Below are positions 22,170 to 35,347 of a stretch of DNA of 64,000 nt, piece by piece (within the stretch, counting starts at the first letter, position 1; the number at the start of each line of letters is the position of its first letter). This DNA is from Salvia splendens. Its lineage: Eukaryota > Streptophyta > Magnoliopsida > Lamiales > Lamiaceae. The stretch covers positions 12,804,589 through 12,868,588 of the forward strand of contig NC_056052.1 of the NCBI RefSeq assembly GCF_004379255.2, given 5' to 3'. Under the pieces are notes generated by a model. That model worked only from the letters and a program-made list of their open reading frames with translations. It searched no databases and was not told the origin of the DNA. Both the position numbers and the translations under genes were made by a program.

Positions 22170-22187
22170 TCCCCGGCAACGGCGCCA
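22170..22187 (-). other. Athila-like primer-binding site
   Basis: The minus strand reads TGGCGCCGTTGCCGGGGA, the primer-binding sequence characteristic of Athila/Tat-type plant gypsy elements (usually assigned to tRNA-Asp). It lies two bases after the LTR terminus and about 80 bases before the gag Met. Confidence 0.88.
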
Positions 22188-22189
22188 TT

Positions 22190-23981
22190 TGAAAGATGGA
22201 TTATTTTTTCTCTTAAACTAAGGGTGCTCAAAGTTCACGTGGAAATTAAAAACATGTAGAGCATGCGCAACTTGATCAGGTCAGACAATAGACGGTTCAA
22301 GTTGGCTGATGACTACCGGTCGCTGGGTGTGTGAACGGAGAGACTCAGGGCTTTCAAGATCTTAACCCACAATACTATAGACTGGTAAAGGGAAGTGAGG
22401 GTCGAATCCTTCATGGACAGATGCGAGTGGAGTTGGGATTGAGACATTTGGGAGATTTGGCTACGGCCACGCTTTATAGTAGGTTAAGTTTAAACTATGG
22501 AAAATGAAACTGATCAACTAACTAAACGAAACTAATCAAGCTAGACTAGGGACATCATAAATAGATAAAGGTAACTTAATCAACTAAACTAAGAACGGAA
22601 AGGTAAAAGCAACTTGGGACCACTAACACAAAATAAGCGCACTACTAAAAAGCTGTAAATACGAAAAAGGTGACAGAGACTGCAATCCTAACAAACTACT
22701 ACCTTCTTCTTCGCTAAGCAGCTAAATAAAAATAACGAAAGCATAATTAAACAGAGCTACGAGCATAAAAATAGAAATCAGACAAATCAAACACAGATCC
22801 ATATGACATCGACGTAACGAAAAACAGATCTAAAGTATCTGACCTATTCTCATGCAAGTTGACGAACTAAAATGTAAATCTACTTACGAGAAAACATAAA
22901 CAAGTCGGAACTAAAGCAAACGAAAGCAATCAAAACAGAGAACATCAGATCCAACACAACTTGAACTAAAAACTCTATTTCATAAACGATTTTTTGTAAA
23001 TGTAATTAAAACAGAATTCAAAACAAGAATTTAAAGAGCTATCAACAAGAGAGGGATCGTTCATCGTGGGGGTATCCCTATTGCGGGCCTCAATTAAGTG
23101 ACGGATTTTGTGACGTGAAGGTTGCACCATGTTAATTGTAATAGAATTGTGAAGAGTACATTGATGACCACTCTAGTTGGTAGGGAGGGCCTCGTTATAC
23201 TCTAATTGGTTTTGGCGAGCCGTTCTTGGTTGTTCTTGGTTGTTCGTTGTTCTTGGTTGTTCGTTGCAATTGTCCTTAGTAATGCACAGGTGTGGGTCCG
23301 CCTTAACCCTCCACCCTCGTTGTGCTTTTTCTTTAAAAAATGAGGGAAAGGTAACTTGAGTAGCAACTAGAAGAAAAACATTAACAACAACTAAGCTACC
23401 AAAAAGATGAACTGAAAAACAGAATAGAAATTGTTTAAACCCCTCGGGGTGCTACAAAAACTCCAACTACGAAGACTTCTACGCAGATCCAGGTCCCTTC
23501 TTCCTTGACGAGGAAGAAGAGATAAAAACAGAGGTGGAAACGACGACTCCTGCTGCTAACTCCTTACTCCATGACATGAAAAATGAGGTGAAAATGAGGT
23601 GACTGAAGGTGATGATGGTGTCCAACTCCCCTCTTGTGTGCACTCTCTTTGTATTTATAGGATGATGTTGGGCCCAAATCCCTAGGGTAAGCCTATCATG
23701 TCTTGACATTTATGCCCTTGAGATGACATCTTTTCTTCTCTCTCCTCTGACTCATCACTTCATGTGGTAAACTCCACTTGATTAATTTGTCGGTTGGGCA
23801 AGCTTCACTGTTCGTACGCAACTGATCAAGTTGGCTTCTTTTCTGGCCATTTTTCACTCCTTTCCTGAGTTGATAAAGTTGATCCTGCACTTGCCTCTTT
23901 TAGACTTTATAGCCCCCTGCACACTCAAATTCACCATTCTTTTCGCACATAATCAGTAATGTTAGTGTAATAAACCCTACA
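22190..23981 (-). repeat. Athila-like 5' LTR (about 1.8 kb)
   Basis: On the minus strand the LTR starts TGTAGGGTTTATTACAC (23981) and ends CATCTTTCA (22190), giving TG...CA termini. A promoter-like CTATAAATAC lies at 23660-23651 on that strand. The outer boundary is inferred from the terminus pattern only, because the partner LTR is not recognisable. The 23 bases from 23982 to 24004 before the next LTR hold nothing I recognise. Confidence 0.7.
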
Positions 23982-24004
23982 AAACCATGTGTCCAGAGCC
24001 TTTG

Positions 24005-25992
24005 TGTAAGGCCCCACTTTCGGAACCCTAATTTGCGAAGCATAAAAATTTTGCATTTAATGCTTTTAATGCCGTGAAGTATGTGAATTAAATGATGAGT
24101 GAATTAATTGCATGTTTTCTGTGTGACCTAATTGCATTTTGGAATTTAGATTTGATTTGATTAGTCAAATCCGTTGAGCTATGACGTGGCTGTTGAATAG
24201 TCAAAGATGTGGAATATATGACGTGGCCATTGAAAGGTCAAAGTGTTGAGAATATGTGGTGGAAGTGAAAATGGTTGAAATTGTGACGTGGCTGTGTGAA
24301 TAATCTATGCGGGGTGAAATATATTGTGGCGAATTATTTCTTAAGGGATGAGTGAGATTAAATAGGTGCATCAGTATTCATTTGGCATTTTCGACCCCTG
24401 TTATTATCGGAATTGTGAAGTAAGAAATCTGTAGTGTTCGGACAGTAGATTCTGATGCATGTTTGACCAAACAAACGAACTCCTTTTTATTCGATTTTTT
24501 TCCTGAGTAAACTTTAAGGCGGCTTCTATGTTGTGTGAAAATTTCAACCTATTTGGACAAAAGATGAAATTTTAGTGAATTTTTGAAATTGAATGCGCAG
24601 TTCTGCCAGAAATTGTTTTCTCGACCAGTGGGTTTCGTCTGTATTTGACCTACCTAAAAAGGCTATTTTGATGTGAAATTTTAACTGGATGGTATTTGAT
24701 GTGTTTACTGCATTTTGGTAAAATATTAGCCCCAACGGAGGTCGGATGAAATTTTAACGATTTTTACAAAACACTTGCGCTGTGTTGCCAGATTCCTACC
24801 ACGATCAAATGATCTTGATGATTAAGTTTTGAATAATATACACGATGCATATGTGTTAAGAAAACCAATTTGATGATGTAGTGATGTGTTGTGCATTGAT
24901 ACATGCTATGGTGTGTTTCCTCATGTTGACAAAATGTTTTATCGATGGGAAAAGGGGAAAGTTGGGGACATGCATGATTTTGAGTTGGTATTTGGGACTG
25001 ATTGTGATACTCATAATTCAAAGGTGATAACTCGCGCTCTCAGCGTGACAGCAAGGGAAAGGAGATACTTGAAATCTAAGCAGTCGAGGTGGGCTTTCTT
25101 TTAAATAAGGACAATGTCCTAAATGTTTTATCGATGGGATATGAAATTGTGGTTATCATGCCTTGTTTGATTTTTAACGTGCCTATCTGATGTGGCTTTT
25201 GCCACTATTATTTAAATCGAATTTGGATCCTCGTAGGGCCGCAAACCCTACTTGGATTAGTGTACACCTATGGTAGACCGTGTGCTAGCGTACGGGCTGG
25301 CCGGTCTAGTGACCTGGTTTGCGGCCGAATTCCTTGTCATGTATTGGCAGATATGGCTAACGTCTATGGGAAAATGACTGATCAGTCGACTTTTACAATG
25401 GGAAATGATTTTGAGTGCCTCGGGCCTTTCTAAAGCTAAACCCCGATGGTTACTTACGTATGGCATGATAAACAAAAAAAATTTATGAAAATGTTTTCGG
25501 CATAAGTCCACTAAGTATTTCTATAGTAGTCAGCCCTGCATGTGTTTTCTTTATGTGCAGGTTGAGCGGCGACGAGCGGTTGGCGGTGTTGAGCAAATTA
25601 AACAAATTGATAGTATTGTCTTGAAACTTCGAGTGTCGTCGTGTCTTCACACACGACTTCACTCTCCTCTTGGATGCTTCCGCTGAAACCTGTTTTACTT
25701 ATTTTTGGTTGATCTTGAAACTATTTTGATTTCCGTTTGGAATCTAAAGACATTATATGTTTTTGAGTACGTTGAACCCTTGTTATTTTGAATATCAATG
25801 ATGATAATTGTTTTCTCTATTTGGTCTATCTATCAAAACGTCACCCTGACCCTTTTCCTTTTGATAATTGTTCATTAATTACCTTGGTCAAACCCTTTTT
25901 ATAAAACCCTAGTCCCTTTTCTTTGATTGCATTTAAGTCCTGTTAAGTCACGACCGTCACATTTATCATACCCTAGAAGGGCGGTCGTGACA
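24005..25992 (+). repeat. Element A 5' LTR (1988 bp)
   Basis: It starts TGTAAGGCCCCAC and ends GGTCGTGACA, like element C (TGTAACGCCCCGC). It is about 800 bp shorter, lacking most of the AT-rich section found at 37600-38330 in element C. The shared core GCTGGCCGGTCTAGTGACC is near 25300. The conserved hairpin near 25507-25530 is disrupted by substitutions in both arms. Confidence 0.85.
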
Positions 25993-25995
25993 GTT

Positions 25996-26007
25996 TGATA
26001 TCAGAGC
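25996..26007 (+). other. Element A primer-binding site (mutated)
   Basis: TGATATCAGAGC corresponds to TGGTATCAGAGC in elements B and C with a G-to-A change at the third base. Confidence 0.8.
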
Positions 26008-28452
26008 CTCAATTCTTTCCGCTCTGGACCCAAGAGACTTGTTGAGTCAAAGTTTATTTGTGGGTAAATATACTAATTGACAACCGTCGAAGGCTCAACA
26101 CCACGACTCGTCTCCGCCCAACCACGAAGAATGAGGTAACAAGCATTTCGATAAGTTTGATCTGAACCTGTGAAATGTTGGAAAGTGTGATGGGGATATT
26201 CCTCTGGTGGAAAATGAAATTATTTTGATGGGAATCGAAGATTATATGACGTCTTTGAAAATGTTTGTTTGAAACTGTGGGATGATGAAAATACATAGAT
26301 ATGAAATTGCTTTATACGACTATGCCAAAAATGATGAATACTATTGTGCACACCCCGATAAGGAAAATCGGCAAATATGTGATTGGACTTCTATGAGTTT
26401 GGATAGATGAAATTCTAAATGATTGAAAATTACATGAATTGTGAAACGTGAAGTATGAGTGTGATTATTTGATTATACTATGAAACTGTGAAATGGAAAG
26501 CATGATACGCGTGTAGTTGCGAGTTGTGATTGTGATACAGATGAGCATGAACTGCATGATTTATGAAATGCGATTCCATGGATGATTGATTGACTGAGTG
26601 TTACTATTCACATATATTAATGTACGATATTTGTTATGCTATTGAACACCAAATGATTTATACGAATAAATGTGTTGATTGTGCAATATATGGATGACGT
26701 TTATGTGGTGAAAATTTATGACCGATGAAGTATGAGGTATTGTGGAGAACCACTATTAAAGTGAAATGTTGAACTTTTGAACTTTGTTGCGAACGTATGA
26801 GCCATATGACGCTTGAGTTAGGTAGTGATCAAATACACATTCAAGTACGAGACTTCAAGCTATACTTGAAATTATAGAGTGCCTACGAGGTAGGCCAGAC
26901 TGAACGTGCTAGAACTTAGTTGTAAGTTGACAACTGCAATATCACTTTCCTGAGTGATAAAACCAACGAAAGTATATATTTCGAACTTTGGTGTATCCTC
27001 ACAATGGCGGGATCATACCTAAGATCTAATAAAACTATGCAGTCTTGCATACCATGCCAAAGTGGTGATGCGACACGAGTACAACAACGTTTACGACACT
27101 TTAAGACCACCTGTGCAATGGCAATGCATTTCCAAAATTACGTGGCATGGCAAAAAGACTTTGAAGATGCGACCATCAAAAATAGTTATTAATTTCGACG
27201 ATACGATGAATCTGAACTTGGAATCCATGATTTCATAGAACAATGTTACCATGTTCAAGCTCGCGAAAATGTGCGAGGGAATGCGACCCTTGTAGCTAGA
27301 ATGAACGTTTTACTTTCAACAGTACTTACTCGGATTCTAAGTTCCTTTCGGGACGTTTTGAATAAACGTGAGCCCTTGTCTATTTAAACACCTTGGTTGA
27401 CTCCCAATTTGCAAGTAATGTTCATTTTTTTCCCTATATCGAGTCATGACTCACTTGTCTCTAAAGTTTTTGTTTGCCTTTGTAACGTTGGATAGCTTGA
27501 TTGAGTAGTCTCCTTTGATTCATCATTCATAAGGTCAATATTTTGACCTTATGAACTTCCGTCATTGAACTTCATTCCTAAAGTTATTTGCAGTTATGAC
27601 CTTCAGTATGATCACACCTACAGACATGTTTTCTTCAAAGAATGGAATATTATTCTTGGAACTACTGGTTCACCTCTTTATTTTGTAACCATGTATGTGA
27701 CAAGTTCTTTCTTGCAGAAGTGAAATTCTTTGTAGCTCGGTTTCACTACATATATTGTTTCATACTCAATGAATTTTCTTTATGCAACACCAAGGTAAGG
27801 CTATCCTGTTCTCTGCTTCCTTAACGGGTTGATCGTGTTAAATTTCTGAAAAGTTCCATTCACTTTCAGTTGTCTTTAACAAACCCGCGAACCCATTGAT
27901 GTGATTCCATCTTTTCCAATAACCTGATGTTGTTGAACCATCATTTGTACTACTTCATGACATTTGTCCATGTTTCTAAATCCTGCTGCGACTGATTATT
28001 TTAGGCCTTGACATGTTTGAACGATATCCTTCATTGCTGTCCGGAATTTCGCAAATTTTTTATCTTGCAGTCGGCTATGGAATTTGAGAATTTTTGCAGT
28101 TTCATCCTGTTTCCATGACCTATCTCATGTTCTTCCGAGCTCTCATCAGAAGTAAATTCTCAAAGCTCTATGGGCTTTATTTGATACCTCTAAACCATTT
28201 AGTTCTCAGAATGGACGGGTTGAGTCCAATGAAACTCAATCATTGCATTGTTGTTCTTGTTTCCTTAATTAATTTTGGAGCCTTCCCGACTAAAGACATC
28301 CTTAGCTATGTTGCAACAATTTGAAATCTGTTCATATCCAAGTAAGACTGTTGGGTCAAATTTTGAATCCTTGATACTAGACGGTAGGGAAATGCAGTAG
28401 TGGACTCGAATATACACAAGGAATAAGTTTCTATAGTCAGACATGCTCAAAA
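26008..28452 (+). other. Element A leader and decayed gag region, non-coding
   Basis: The first 300 bases match the element C leader, including GAAGAATGAGGTAACAAG at 26126-26143, a plausible 5' splice site. From about 27200 on it matches the non-coding module of element B. No gag N-terminal ORF can be read; ORFs here are shorter than 80 codons and have no domain. Confidence 0.65.
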
Positions 28453-28782
28453 ATGATACACCACTCCCAGGAGAAAAGGAAGTGGGATGATTCTCGGACT
28501 CCATACGACGGAAAACGGTACCAGTCGAGTCAGCATCGATCTCAACATGGAGGAGGACAACATACTTCTAGTCAGAGAGGATACTACCGATCCAGGGCAC
28601 CACAGTGTAACGTGTGCTCTAAGTATCACTTCGGAGAATGTCGGCATCAAAACGTTACCAAGTGTTACAAATGCGGAGGGAATGGACACTTCTCTAGGGA
28701 GTGTCCGAGCAAGAAGGAAGGATCGGGATTGAGGCAGGACGATCAAGGATCCCGTCAGCAAATCAAGGGCACCGCAGAGTGA
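28453..28782 (+). pseudogene. Element A gag C-terminus with zinc knuckles
   Basis: This frame matches residues about 230-330 of the element C polyprotein. It carries two cysteine clusters, [12 protein letters not shown] and [14 protein letters not shown]; the second is a standard CX2CX4HX4C nucleic-acid-binding knuckle. There is no gag body upstream, and frame disruptions separate it from the protease part. It would have bound the element's RNA in the particle. Confidence 0.82.
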
Positions 28783-28919
28783 ATCGAGGGGAAATCGCGA
28801 CCAGCTGTCACGACAACAACAACCCACTCAAGACTTCCGTCTCCAGCTAGAACGTATGCGTTGGGATAAAAACAACCGAAGATGGAGCAAGACGATCGAG
28901 AAAAGGAAACCTGACAGGT

Positions 28920-29254
28920 ATGGGTGAAATTTTCGACACTCCTGTTGTTGTGTTGTTTGATACGGGCGCATCGCATTCATTCGTATCTGATTTGTGTGTG
29001 AATACATTGAGCTTGCCTGTTAGCAAATCTGAACATAAGATGGTAGTGTCTTCACCAGTGAGTGGGACAATAGAAATCTCTCGAACATGCTCAAACATAG
29101 AAATCGTTATTGGAAACCTTAAGTTAGTCGCTCACGGTCCGCAAGTTATGGCGATGGGAGATATCAACGTAATTTTAGGGATGGATTGGTTGACCGCGAA
29201 TTTTGCGACGATTCGTTGTAAGGAGAGACAAATATCTCTACAAGCTCCGGGGAT
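28920..29254 (+). pseudogene. Element A aspartic protease remnant
   Basis: The frame from 28920 carries [17 protein letters not shown] (catalytic DTG) and VILGMDWL near 29170, both standard in gypsy proteases. It matches element C at 43349-43682 until about 29250 and then runs into unrelated pararetroviral sequence. The ORF itself continues to 29288 only by chance across the junction. Confidence 0.85.
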
Positions 29255-29257
29255 TAG

Positions 29258-32200
29258 AGACTTAAGAAATATCAAACTTCTATCTTAGCCATGGTTCAAA
29301 CTAATATTTGTAATGGCCCAATATACTTCAACTGCTCCCCGAACTTTTCTATTGATCTGACAGACCCTATGATTTTAGAATCCCTTGTGCTTGACATTCA
29401 AATACAGGGAAATGAATTTCATAATTGCAAAAAATTTGCTGTCATGTTTAGGGTCTACCTTAGGCTTATGTCTTCAAATTTGAACCATAAATTTAGTAAG
29501 AACCCTTTTGTGAAAGGAGAAACTATTCTCTTACAAGTAGATGCTGAACAATCCACGACATACACTCCTAACCGTCTTAAATGGAATCAAATGACAATTC
29601 CACGTCAGTTTATTATAAAAGAACCTCAAATCCCCAGGGACATTGAAAGGAGAGAACCATCTCAAATAATTGAAGAACCTGATGGTACTGTAACAGTCAA
29701 ATTTGATAGGACAAATTCTTTCTCAAACTACAGAATCAACAGAAGCTTTAGATATGAGGATAGTAGAGCTTCCTGTTCAGATATTCCTAGTCCTTCCGAG
29801 AGAAACAGGACGTTCAAAACACCTATACCACAGTCAAACTCCCCGGTTGAAGAAAATATAGGTGACCCTTACTCACCCACTAGAAGTACTATGGTCATAA
29901 CTCTTAATAAAGAATTTACACCAGATATGGAGTATTTGAATAAAGAATTAAGTTCTCCTTTTTACAAAGAAAAAGAAAGATGGTTTAACAAATTCGATAA
30001 TAAGATTAGAAGCAAAATAAAGAATGAATGGATGAATGAAATGAAAAGAATAAAATCAAACTTTCTTTTTTATGATTTTATAGCAATATACCTCTCTTCA
30101 GAAGGATGGTATGATTGTTTTAAAAAACCTACCATTGAAGTTAATTCAAGTCTTATAAAAAAATGGTATGTGTCAAATAATGGTACTGTCATTTCGGCAG
30201 TTCATCCTCCTCTTCAATCTTTAAAAATTCAAACTTATAAAGGTGAAATCATTGCAGACCCTTTTAAACAAACTAAAAAGCCTAATGAAAAAAATCCTGT
30301 TGAAAATGAAGAATTACAGAGAATTGTCCAGCAGAATAATTATTCAAACCAAATTCTTAACACTATTGCTAACCAATTAGATACTATTTCCACCAAGAGC
30401 CCTTCACCCGTCAAACAGAGTATCCTGAATGATACTTCTAGACCTTTTTTCAGAAGTAGTGATATTTTTAAAAATAAGAATGTAACTTTTAACCCAAAAA
30501 TAGAAAATTTATTAACAAAAATTTCTGAAAAACTTGGTGAGCCAAGTACCTCTAATACTAATGTCATCAGAGAAAATCATGAATCAAGTTCTGAACAAGC
30601 AAGTTGTTCTTCCTCTGATACGGAGAATGATTCTGTCGAAAATTTAGAAGAAGTTTTCAAAAAGTCTGATAACTCCCCCTTTAAGATAAACAGGATATTT
30701 AAAGGAAAAAAGTTTAATAGTAACAAAAATTATTATAATAGACCTTCACCCGCAGATATGCTTTATGAAGAAAGAGGACAATTTCATAAATCTAGTTACG
30801 ACGGAAATTCAATAACATAATGGAATATAGATGGAAAATCTGAGTATGAAATCCTTAATACTTTGCAAGAAATGTGAATGGCAAAGATTGCTTATAGGTA
30901 CAATGGAATTTCTGAAAGAGAAGCTTGCATCCTTCTTGTTAATGGTTTTACGGGTCAATTAAAAAATTGGTGGGATAATGCTTTAGATCTTGGAAGCAAG
31001 GAACAAATTTTAAGCCATGTTGTGAGTATTGAAGACCAAGACGGAGAAATAAAAGAAACAAGCGATGCTTGTGATTTCCTTGTAGTCACTATTTCAATGT
31101 ATTTTATAGGAAACCCGAGAGAGGAATATAACAGTTCTTCCATCGTCCTGACCAATCTTAGATGCCCCTCCTTATCTGATTATAGGTGGTATAAGGATGT
31201 CTTCATAACCCAGGTTCTCAAAAGAAATGACTGTAATCAAGCTTTCTGGAAAGAAAGGTTCATTGCAGGATTACCCAAACTTTTTAGTGAAAGAATAATA
31301 CAAAAAATCAAAGATGATATAGATTCTGAGAATATTCCTTTTGAAAATATTACATTCGGGCAATTATTTGCTTTTATCAAGAAAGAAAGCTTAGCCCTAT
31401 GCATGGAAATAAAAATACAAAACAAATACAGAAAAGATAAACAGAAAGAGAAGAGCGAATTATGATGTTTCTGTGAAATGTTTGGAATTGAAAAGATTGA
31501 AGCCCCTTCTTCTAAGATTAAAAGGAAGACTAGGAAGATTAAAAAAGAATCACAAAGGTCTGAATATAAACCTTACAAAAATAAATTTAGAAGAACAAAA
31601 CCTAAAAGATCTTATAAACCAACCAATGATAAAGGAAAAAGTGATATAAAATGTTGGTATTGTAAAAACTTAGGACACACTGAAGACCAATTTTGGAAGA
31701 AAAAGAAGAAGAACATTAGACTAATAGGTAAACAAATCAATAATCTTTTAAGAGAAAAGGATAACTCTTCTAACTCAGAAAGTGAGTCCGATCAAGAAAT
31801 AGAAGAGATGCTAAATACCTCTGACGAAAGTGATTATCATAGTAGTATTGAACATGGAAAAGATATTTGCAAAAATTGTATCCAAGTCATTTCTAAAGAA
31901 AAGAAAGAAGTCATCTTTGATCTTATCCAAAAAATCCCAGATACCGATATAAGGGATGATTACCTTAATAAGTTAAAAGATTTAATTCTTGAAGAACCTT
32001 CTACTTCTAAGAGGATAAATATCAATGAACAATTTAGTCTAAATAAACTTTGGGATAAATATCCCTATCAAAGCATATCTAAACAAATAACGACCAAAGA
32101 CCTCCAAAGTGAAATTAATAACCTTAAAAAACAAATTAATAAAGAAATTGATAATTGGAAGAATCTTGATCCAGAAAATAATTCTATAAAAGTTATCCGA

Positions 32201-34186
32201 GAAATTGAATACCAAAAATGGCATGTTAATATCACTCTTGCGGTTAATGACTTCAAAACCAGTATTATGGCCTTGGTGGATTCAGGAGCAGACCATAATA
32301 TTATCAGAGAAGGTATCGTTCCTACTAAATATTGTGACAAATCCAAAGAAAAACTTTATACTGCTAATAATAACCTTTTAAAAATCAAATACAAACTCTC
32401 CAAAGCTCATATTTGTAACAATGGGTATTGTTTCAAGAGTATCTTTACTATTGTTGAAGATATCACATATAATATGATTCTTGGAACACCTTTCCTAACT
32501 CAAATTTATCCTTTCTATGTCAATGACAGTGGTATTACCACCAAAGTTCAGGGAAGAGAAATAAATTTTAAGTTCATCTCTCCCATTAAGAAGCAAGAAA
32601 TTCTTAATCTTCAGAATAACTCTATATTCAGACAAATTAATAATATTACCCAAAAACAAAAACAAATTGGTTTTCTAAAAGAAGAATTACCTTTTCAACG
32701 AATTGAAGACCAACTTAGAACTCCTAAGATCATTTCAAAGATTAAGGAAATCGAAAACAACTTTGTCAAACGAGTTTGTAATGAAATCCCTAATGCCTTC
32801 TGGGATAGAAAGCACCATGTCATTGAATTATCTTATGAAAAGGGTTTCAATGAAGAAAATATCCCGACAAAATCAAGACCAATCCAAATGAACCAAGAAC
32901 TCTTAGAAATTTGTAAAAAGGAGATTAAAGAATTATTAGATAAGAAACTTATAAGGCCTACAAAATCTCCTTGGAGTTGTTCTGCCTTTTATGTAGTTAA
33001 ACAAGCAGAACTTGAAAGAGGAACACCTAGACTAGTCATAAATTATAAACCTCTTAATAAAGTTCTACAATGGATTAGGTATCCGATCCCCAACAAAAAG
33101 GATTTAATATGAAGACTCTTTAATGCTAAGATTTTTTCCAAATTTGACCTCAAGTCTGGATTTTTGCAAATCCAGATCTCTGAAAAGGATAGATATAAAA
33201 CAGCCTTCACAGTTCCTTTCGGACATTATGAATGGAATGTCATGCCTTTTGGGCTAAAAAATGCCCCCTCCGAATTTCAAAAAATCATGAATGATATCAT
33301 GAATCCTCTTAGTCATTTTAGTATTGTCTATATCGACGATATTTTAATCTTTTCCCAAGATATTGATCAACATATCAAACATTTAGACGCTCTCTTAAAA
33401 ATCATAGAAAAAAATAGATTAGCTATATCCACCCCCAAATTAAAACTATTTCAAACCAATATCAGATTTTTAGGACATGAGATTAGCAAAGGAACTTTCA
33501 AACCTATCAGCAGGTCGATTTCTTTTACAGACAAATTCCCCAATGAAATTAAAGATAAAAATCAATTACAAAGATTCTTAGGATGCCTGAATTATATTTC
33601 AGACTTCTTTCCTAATCTTAGGGAGACTTGTAAACTTCTTTATCAAAGGCTTAGGAAATACCCCCCTAATTGGACAGAAGAACACACTAATATTATCAAA
33701 ACCATAAAACAAGAGGTAAAAACTCTTCCATGCTTAGGCATCCCTAATCCAGAAGCCTTTATGATCATAGACACAGATGCCTCAAATCTAGGTTATGGAG
33801 GAATTTTAAAACAAAAAATTAATTCAAAAGAACAATTAGTTAGATACCACTCTGGAATCTGGAATAATATACAGATGAATTATTCCGTTATCAAAAAAGA
33901 AATTTTATCCATAGTTTTATGTATTTCAAAATTTCAAGATGACCTTTACAATAAAAAATTCTTACTCAGAGTAGATTGCAAATCAGCAAAAGAAGTTCTT
34001 ACAAAAGATGTTCAAAATATTGTTTCAAAACAAATATTTGCCAGGTGGCAAGCTATTCTTTCTGTTTTTTATTTTGAAATTGAATTTATAAAAGGAAAAA
34101 ACAATTCTCTACCTGATTTTCTAACAAGAGAATTTTTACAAGGGAACAGTGATGGACTCGACAAGGAAGAAAATACAATGTACTAA
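29258..34186 (+). pseudogene. Pararetrovirus ORF1 polyprotein (MP-CP-PR-RT-RH), 5' truncated, four in-frame stops
   Basis: A single frame runs throughout, interrupted only by stops at 30818-30820 (TAA), 30875-30877 (TGA), 31463-31465 (TGA) and 33110-33112 (TGA); no frameshift is apparent. The movement-protein C-terminal half lies at about 29258-29650. A charged linker and the coat-protein region follow to about 31700. The zinc finger at 31652-31693 keeps C, C and H, but the last Cys is Phe. The protease has the active-site DSGA at 32279. RT has YIDD at 33329-33340, and RNase H has TDAS near 33773. Stops separate all the parts, so no complete product is possible. Relation to known genera is inferred from organisation only. 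Confidence 0.88.
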
Positions 34187-35347
34187 AGACTATGAAGTCT
34201 TCTCTTCAAAACTTACATCAAAAGCCCATGTTTCACCCTCAACTCCTGTCACTCCTCAAAAATCCAATCAAATTATCCCAAACAGATTTCTCCAATCCAA
34301 AATATACCGGAAATTCCTTATAAAACAGTCATTGCTTCAAACTTACCAAAACCCACTAATATCCAAATCCCAAACACTCCTGAAGTATACAAATATACTG
34401 CCAAAGATTGGCATGATGATTGTGGGATGACTACTTTTTCTGAATATCCAGCGAGTCTTTCCCAAAAAGATTTTATCAGAAATCACTTTCCAAATCCTTC
34501 CCAACTTTGGGAATCCGATGATCGTTTTAAAGATCAAAAGTGTTATGAGTTCATTTTAGTGGACTCTGATTCAGTGGAAATAACTCACAATTACGATAGA
34601 TCTAAAGAGATTGAATACTCAAAATGTGTTATCAAAAGAGTTCATACTCCTACCACTTTTGGTGGTCAAAATGAATTCAAAATGTTCCCAGTTAACCACC
34701 CAGCGCAGGGGTATAATTACATTGATTATAAGAATGCTTGGTTTAGAGCTTTTTTAGTTAGACCCTTCAACCACTCCTGGTTCATTACTTTCCACCTCAA
34801 CTGTGATAAACAACCTCCCGTCTGGTTTGTTGATTGGTGGAGAAAAATGGGGTCTTCTATCCAAATTCTTCCTCTTCAAATTCAAGAAGGTTTTAATGTC
34901 TTTGCAAAGTTTTGGACTCTAAAAAATTATCAAAAGCTCATCATCTTCCACGCTGAATTCAAAATTCCTTGGATTTTTGCATGGGATTTTAATTTTGAGA
35001 AAATTTATCCAGACCCTACCCCTTATTCTCTGACAAGGGTCTATAAAGTCAAATGGTGGGCGAGGTTCCAAAATCATATTGGAACTGAACTGGCTGTTAG
35101 ACATTTTTTAAGCACTAGTGAAAAAGTGATTTATCAAAAAAATGATAAAGGAAAAGAAAAAATAGAAATAGCCAAGAAGGACAACAGTTCGGGACAGAAA
35201 ATTGATAGTTATATGGATCACCTTCCAGATAATATCAAGAAGGAATTCTTTGAATATCTGGCGCAAACGTCTGTCTCTTCAAGATCAAAATCTGAAGAAT
35301 CCGTCACCTCAGACCCTATTAGGGATCAAGACCCATATAACTTTTAA
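34152..35347 (+). pseudogene. Pararetrovirus ORF2, unknown function, frameshifted near its start
   Basis: The first ATG at 34152 overlaps the last 35 bases of ORF1 in another frame. The N-terminal 40 or so codons are read in that frame. From roughly 34260-34290 the plausible coding continues in a second frame, which then stays open through 34427 to the stop at 35347. The change implies a one-base indel. The downstream 306-codon part is rich in Trp, Phe and Tyr and ends in a polar, Ser-rich tail. Florendovirus-type endogenous copies carry a similarly placed second ORF whose function is unknown, and I assign none. Confidence 0.72.

Larger units (their letters stand above)
24005..29254 (+). mobile_element. 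Element A: truncated Tekay/Del-like Ty3/gypsy retrotransposon
   Basis: It comprises a 5' LTR (24005-25992), a decayed primer-binding site, a long non-coding leader, then gag zinc-knuckle and protease remnants closely related to element C. Homology to element C stops abruptly within the protease region at about 29250, where pararetrovirus sequence begins. No RT, integrase or 3' LTR in continuity is found. An LTR fragment of the same subfamily lies at 61931-63074. Confidence 0.85.

Noticed and set aside
22190..22400. Possible tRNA or small RNA gene next to the tRNA-like GGCGCCA sequence
   Set aside because: The match is a primer-binding site only 18 bases long; no cloverleaf can be drawn around it.
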